The notes under the pieces: model-generated
Seen by the model: only the letters and a program-made list of their open reading frames with translations
What the model was told of the DNA's origin: nothing
The model's database searches: none
In this document: positions 61,916-64,000 of the stretch, piece after piece
How positions within the stretch are numbered: the stretch's first letter is position 1
Layout of the letters: every line of letters begins with the position of its first letter
Program-made: the position numbers and the translations under genes
Source of the DNA: Pelagicoccus sp. SDUM812005
GTDB taxonomy: Bacteria > Verrucomicrobiota > Verrucomicrobiia > Opitutales > Opitutaceae
DNA length: 64,000 nt
Direction: 5' to 3'
Assembly (NCBI RefSeq): GCF_031127875.1
Contig: NZ_JARXIA010000016.1
Span: forward strand, 1-64,000

Positions 61916-63796
61916 ATGAACCAAAAATCTGAATACAAACTAACATCCGCCAGCGGCCTCTTGCTCGCTGGTCTCAGCCTCGCTTGTTTGGCTGCTCCTG
62001 CGCGATCTCAGGAGAACGCGAGCGACGCTTTCTTCGAGCTCGATGCGTTCTCGATTTCCGCGAATCGCCTCGAATTGCCGGTGCAACAAGTTGGGAGCTC
62101 GGTCACGGTGCTCGACGCTTACGAACTGCAAAACGGCAAAGACCTTTTCCTCGTCGATGCCCTGCGCGAAGTGCCGGGGCTGGTGATGCGCAACAATGGC
62201 GGCCCGGGCGGTACCTTTGGTATTACGACCCGCGGCTTGAGCTCGAATCGCCCCACGGTGCTGCTCAATGGAATCGAGGTCAGCAATCCGTCCAACGGGC
62301 AGATCCTCAATCTCGGCAACCTCTTCACAGCTTCCGCCTCGCGGGTGGAAGTCCTGCTGGGCCCGCAGAGCTCGCTTTACGGGGCCGATGCCTTGGCGGG
62401 CGTGATCTCGGTCGATACCTTGGGTCCGGGAGCATCGAGCGGCGGCCGCGCGGTGGTGGGATATGGTTCCTACGATACTTACGACTACGGGCTCGGGCAT
62501 TCCGGTTCGCGGGGCGGTTTGAGTTGGTCGGTGGACGCTTTGGTCCATGAGTCGGAAGGCTTTTCCGCCCAATCGCCAGAGTATGGCGAAGCCTGGGCCG
62601 ACGACGATACCTACGACAATACCACGCTCAGCGGCGCGGTGGAATATGCTTTGAGCGAGACGGTGAGCGTGCATGCGTCGGCTGTTTACTTGGATACGTA
62701 TTCCGAGTTCGATCCCGGCGATCCAGCCTGGGTTTGGGGGACGCCAGCGGGAGACAATTACGCGACCACGGAACAGCTGTTCGCGCGAGTCGGCAGCGAT
62801 TTCGCTTTGCGCGACAATTGGACCAGCTCCGCAAACATTTCGTATTCGGATGTGGATACGCTTTCTTATTCCGACGGAAGCCCTTACAACGCTACCGGCA
62901 AGCGCTACAAGTACGACTGGATCAATACGATTGAAGCGAACGAGAGCTGGAAGCTGGTTGCCGGAGTCGAGTACGAGGAAGAGGAAAACCTCAGCGACGT
63001 CGGGAATCGCAACGATACCTCTGTCTTCGTCGAAAACGTGTTCCAGTACAGCGACGCGCTCGATCTCACACTTGGCGCCCGCTATGACGACAATAGCGCT
63101 TATGGCGACGAAACGACCTACCGCGCGACCTTTAGCTACCGTCTGGACAATTGGGACGCGCGGGTTCGCGGATCCTTCGGAACGTCCTTCCAGGCGCCGT
63201 CCTTCTATCAGTTGTTCAACCAATGGTACGGAAATGTGGACCTGAAGCCGGAGAGCGGCGAAGGTTGGGACCTCGGTTTCGAGAAGAGCCTGGTCGGCGG
63301 CAAGCTGTTGCTCAGCTCCACGCTGTTCGGAAACAAGGTCGAAGATAAGATCGATTGGGACGGGGTTTACCGAAACCTGAGCTCCTACGAGTCGGTCGGG
63401 ATCGAGAATTCCGCCCGTTATTACGTGAACGATTCGCTTCGCCTGAAGGCTGCCTACACCTATAGCGACGCGGAGGAGGACGGCAGCCTCGAGGCATTGC
63501 GCGTTCCGCGCAGCGTCGCGTCGCTCGGCGCGAACTGGACGGGGCTCGACGGCAAGCTTGGCTTGAACGTGGATGCTCTGTTCGTATCCAGCCAATATGG
63601 CAGCAGCGGATCGCGAGGCTTGGGAGAGAAGCTCGAGGGCTACGAGGTCGTCAACTTCGCCGCGACTTACGAGACAACGGAGAACAGTTCGATCTGGCTA
63701 CGGATCGGAAACGTATTGGATACTGAATACGAAGAGATCTCCGGCTACCAAACTGCGGAAGCGAACGCGAGCGCCGGGATACGCCTGAACTTCTAA
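61916..63796 (+). CDS. btuB: TonB-dependent outer-membrane receptor, BtuB-like (vitamin B12)
   Basis: The product is 626 aa. A signal peptide (about 1-32, ending ARSQE) is followed by the plug domain (about 48-165; VDALREVPGLVMRNNGGPGGTFGITTRGLSSNRPTVLLNGIEV is its start). The 22-strand barrel follows, ending in the outer-membrane signature AGIRLNF with a terminal Phe. BtuB receptors import cobalamin with TonB energy. The size, the cobalamin riboswitch and cbiB upstream support this substrate. The binding-protein gene start just downstream fits a B12 uptake set. Confidence 0.9.
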   Translation: MNQKSEYKLTSASGLLLAGLSLACLAAPARSQENASDAFFELDAFSISANRLELPVQQVGSSVTVLDAYELQNGKDLFLVDALREVPGLVMRNNGGPGGTFGITTRGLSSNRPTVLLNGIEVSNPSNGQILNLGNLFTASASRVEVLLGPQSSLYGADALAGVISVDTLGPGASSGGRAVVGYGSYDTYDYGLGHSGSRGGLSWSVDALVHESEGFSAQSPEYGEAWADDDTYDNTTLSGAVEYALSETVSVHASAVYLDTYSEFDPGDPAWVWGTPAGDNYATTEQLFARVGSDFALRDNWTSSANISYSDVDTLSYSDGSPYNATGKRYKYDWINTIEANESWKLVAGVEYEEEENLSDVGNRNDTSVFVENVFQYSDALDLTLGARYDDNSAYGDETTYRATFSYRLDNWDARVRGSFGTSFQAPSFYQLFNQWYGNVDLKPESGEGWDLGFEKSLVGGKLLLSSTLFGNKVEDKIDWDGVYRNLSSYESVGIENSARYYVNDSLRLKAAYTYSDAEEDGSLEALRVPRSVASLGANWTGLDGKLGLNVDALFVSSQYGSSGSRGLGEKLEGYEVVNFAATYETTENSSIWLRIGNVLDTEYEEISGYQTAEANASAGIRLNF

Positions 63797-63880
63797 TCTC
63801 TTTCTGTGCGGGGGCTCGCTAGTCGTTCAGGCAGTGCTCATGGCTGTTCGACGAGCGCGCTCCCTTTTTTGCCTACGCCG

Positions 63881-64000
63881 ATGAAATCGCTTATTGTTAT
63901 CCTTTTGCTATCGCAGTGCATCGTATCCTTTGCGGGGGAGCTGCGCTACGCCCAAAATTTTTCCATCGCTGCCTTTGAGGGATACAAAGAAATAACGGTT
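63881..64000 (+). CDS. Start of a periplasmic substrate-binding protein, BtuF-like, cut off by the window end
   Basis: Forty codons are visible from the ATG at 63881. A signal peptide (MKSLIVILLLSQCIVSFAG) is followed by ELRYAQNFSIAAFEGYKEITV. The YAxxF-I-x-x-F-x-G-Y-K-x-x-T-V pattern is common at the start of vitamin B12/iron-siderophore binding proteins of ABC importers in Bacteroidetes and Verrucomicrobia. With the BtuB-like gene before it, a BtuF role is likely. The rest lies outside the window. Confidence 0.75.
   Translation, partial: MKSLIVILLLSQCIVSFAGELRYAQNFSIAAFEGYKEITV

Noticed and set aside
61629-61919. 96-aa open frame between the riboswitch and btuB
   Set aside because: It covers the leader hairpins and overlaps the btuB start in another frame; codon use is unlike the neighbours.

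Overview
The window looks like a chromosomal segment from a member of the Verrucomicrobiota, most likely class Opitutae. The evidence is a GC-rich, strongly GC3-biased genome, a pseudopilin operon with the layout of the 'Verru_Chthon cassette', a small protein with a VPDSG-CTERM sorting tail, a GH115 alpha-glucuronidase, and ResB/CcsA (system II) cytochrome c maturation. The taxon is inferred, not proven. I see no phage, insertion sequence or CRISPR array. Gene order is dense and operonic, with many 4-nt ATGA overlaps.

Layout. 1-7.5 kb: partial tRNA-Leu, a large low-complexity-flanked unknown protein, a DUF4212/sodium-solute symporter pair, and clpB. 7.4-14.6 kb (minus strand): a signalling operon (HD-GYP-N-like protein, HDOD protein, hybrid histidine kinase), then a cytochrome c maturation operon (duplicated-domain lipoprotein, ResB, CcsA). 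14.7-17.4 kb: an NtrB/NtrC-like pair. 17.6-21.1 kb: two identical tRNA-Gly genes, a left-handed beta-helix transferase, trpS and an orphan cheB. 21.3-27.6 kb: a six-gene pseudopilin operon. 27.7-31.2 kb: an alpha/beta hydrolase and mprF. 31.2-32.9 kb: SRP RNA and dnaX, the latter with an A10 slippery run joining it to a downstream open frame. 33-40 kb: the VPDSG protein, a TPR protein, an EF-hand protein divergent from an OmpR-type two-component system, and hydrolases. 40-44 kb: a DUF748 protein and a thioredoxin. 44-51.7 kb (minus strand): a complete MoxR/Bat operon with a BatD-BatE fusion. 51.9-57.4 kb: an EVE protein and a tesA/ybbA/ybbP-like divergent cluster. 57.5-60.3 kb: GH115. 60.5-64 kb: a vitamin B12 island (cbiB, cobalamin riboswitch, BtuB-like receptor, start of a binding protein).

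The observations I rate highest are: (1) the dnaX A10 run with a GC3-typical open frame in the -1 register, which predicts two DnaX isoforms; (2) the btuB leader, which has a compact cobalamin riboswitch and a hairpin whose 3' arm ends exactly at the start codon; (3) a shared ATTACAA-N2-TTGTAAT dyad in two unlinked promoter regions; (4) a 38-bp dyad behind the tRNA-Gly pair; (5) the duplicated FPGDTGG lipoprotein with histidine-rich segments in the ResB/CcsA operon. All calls come from reading the sequence and from family knowledge; no database search was run.
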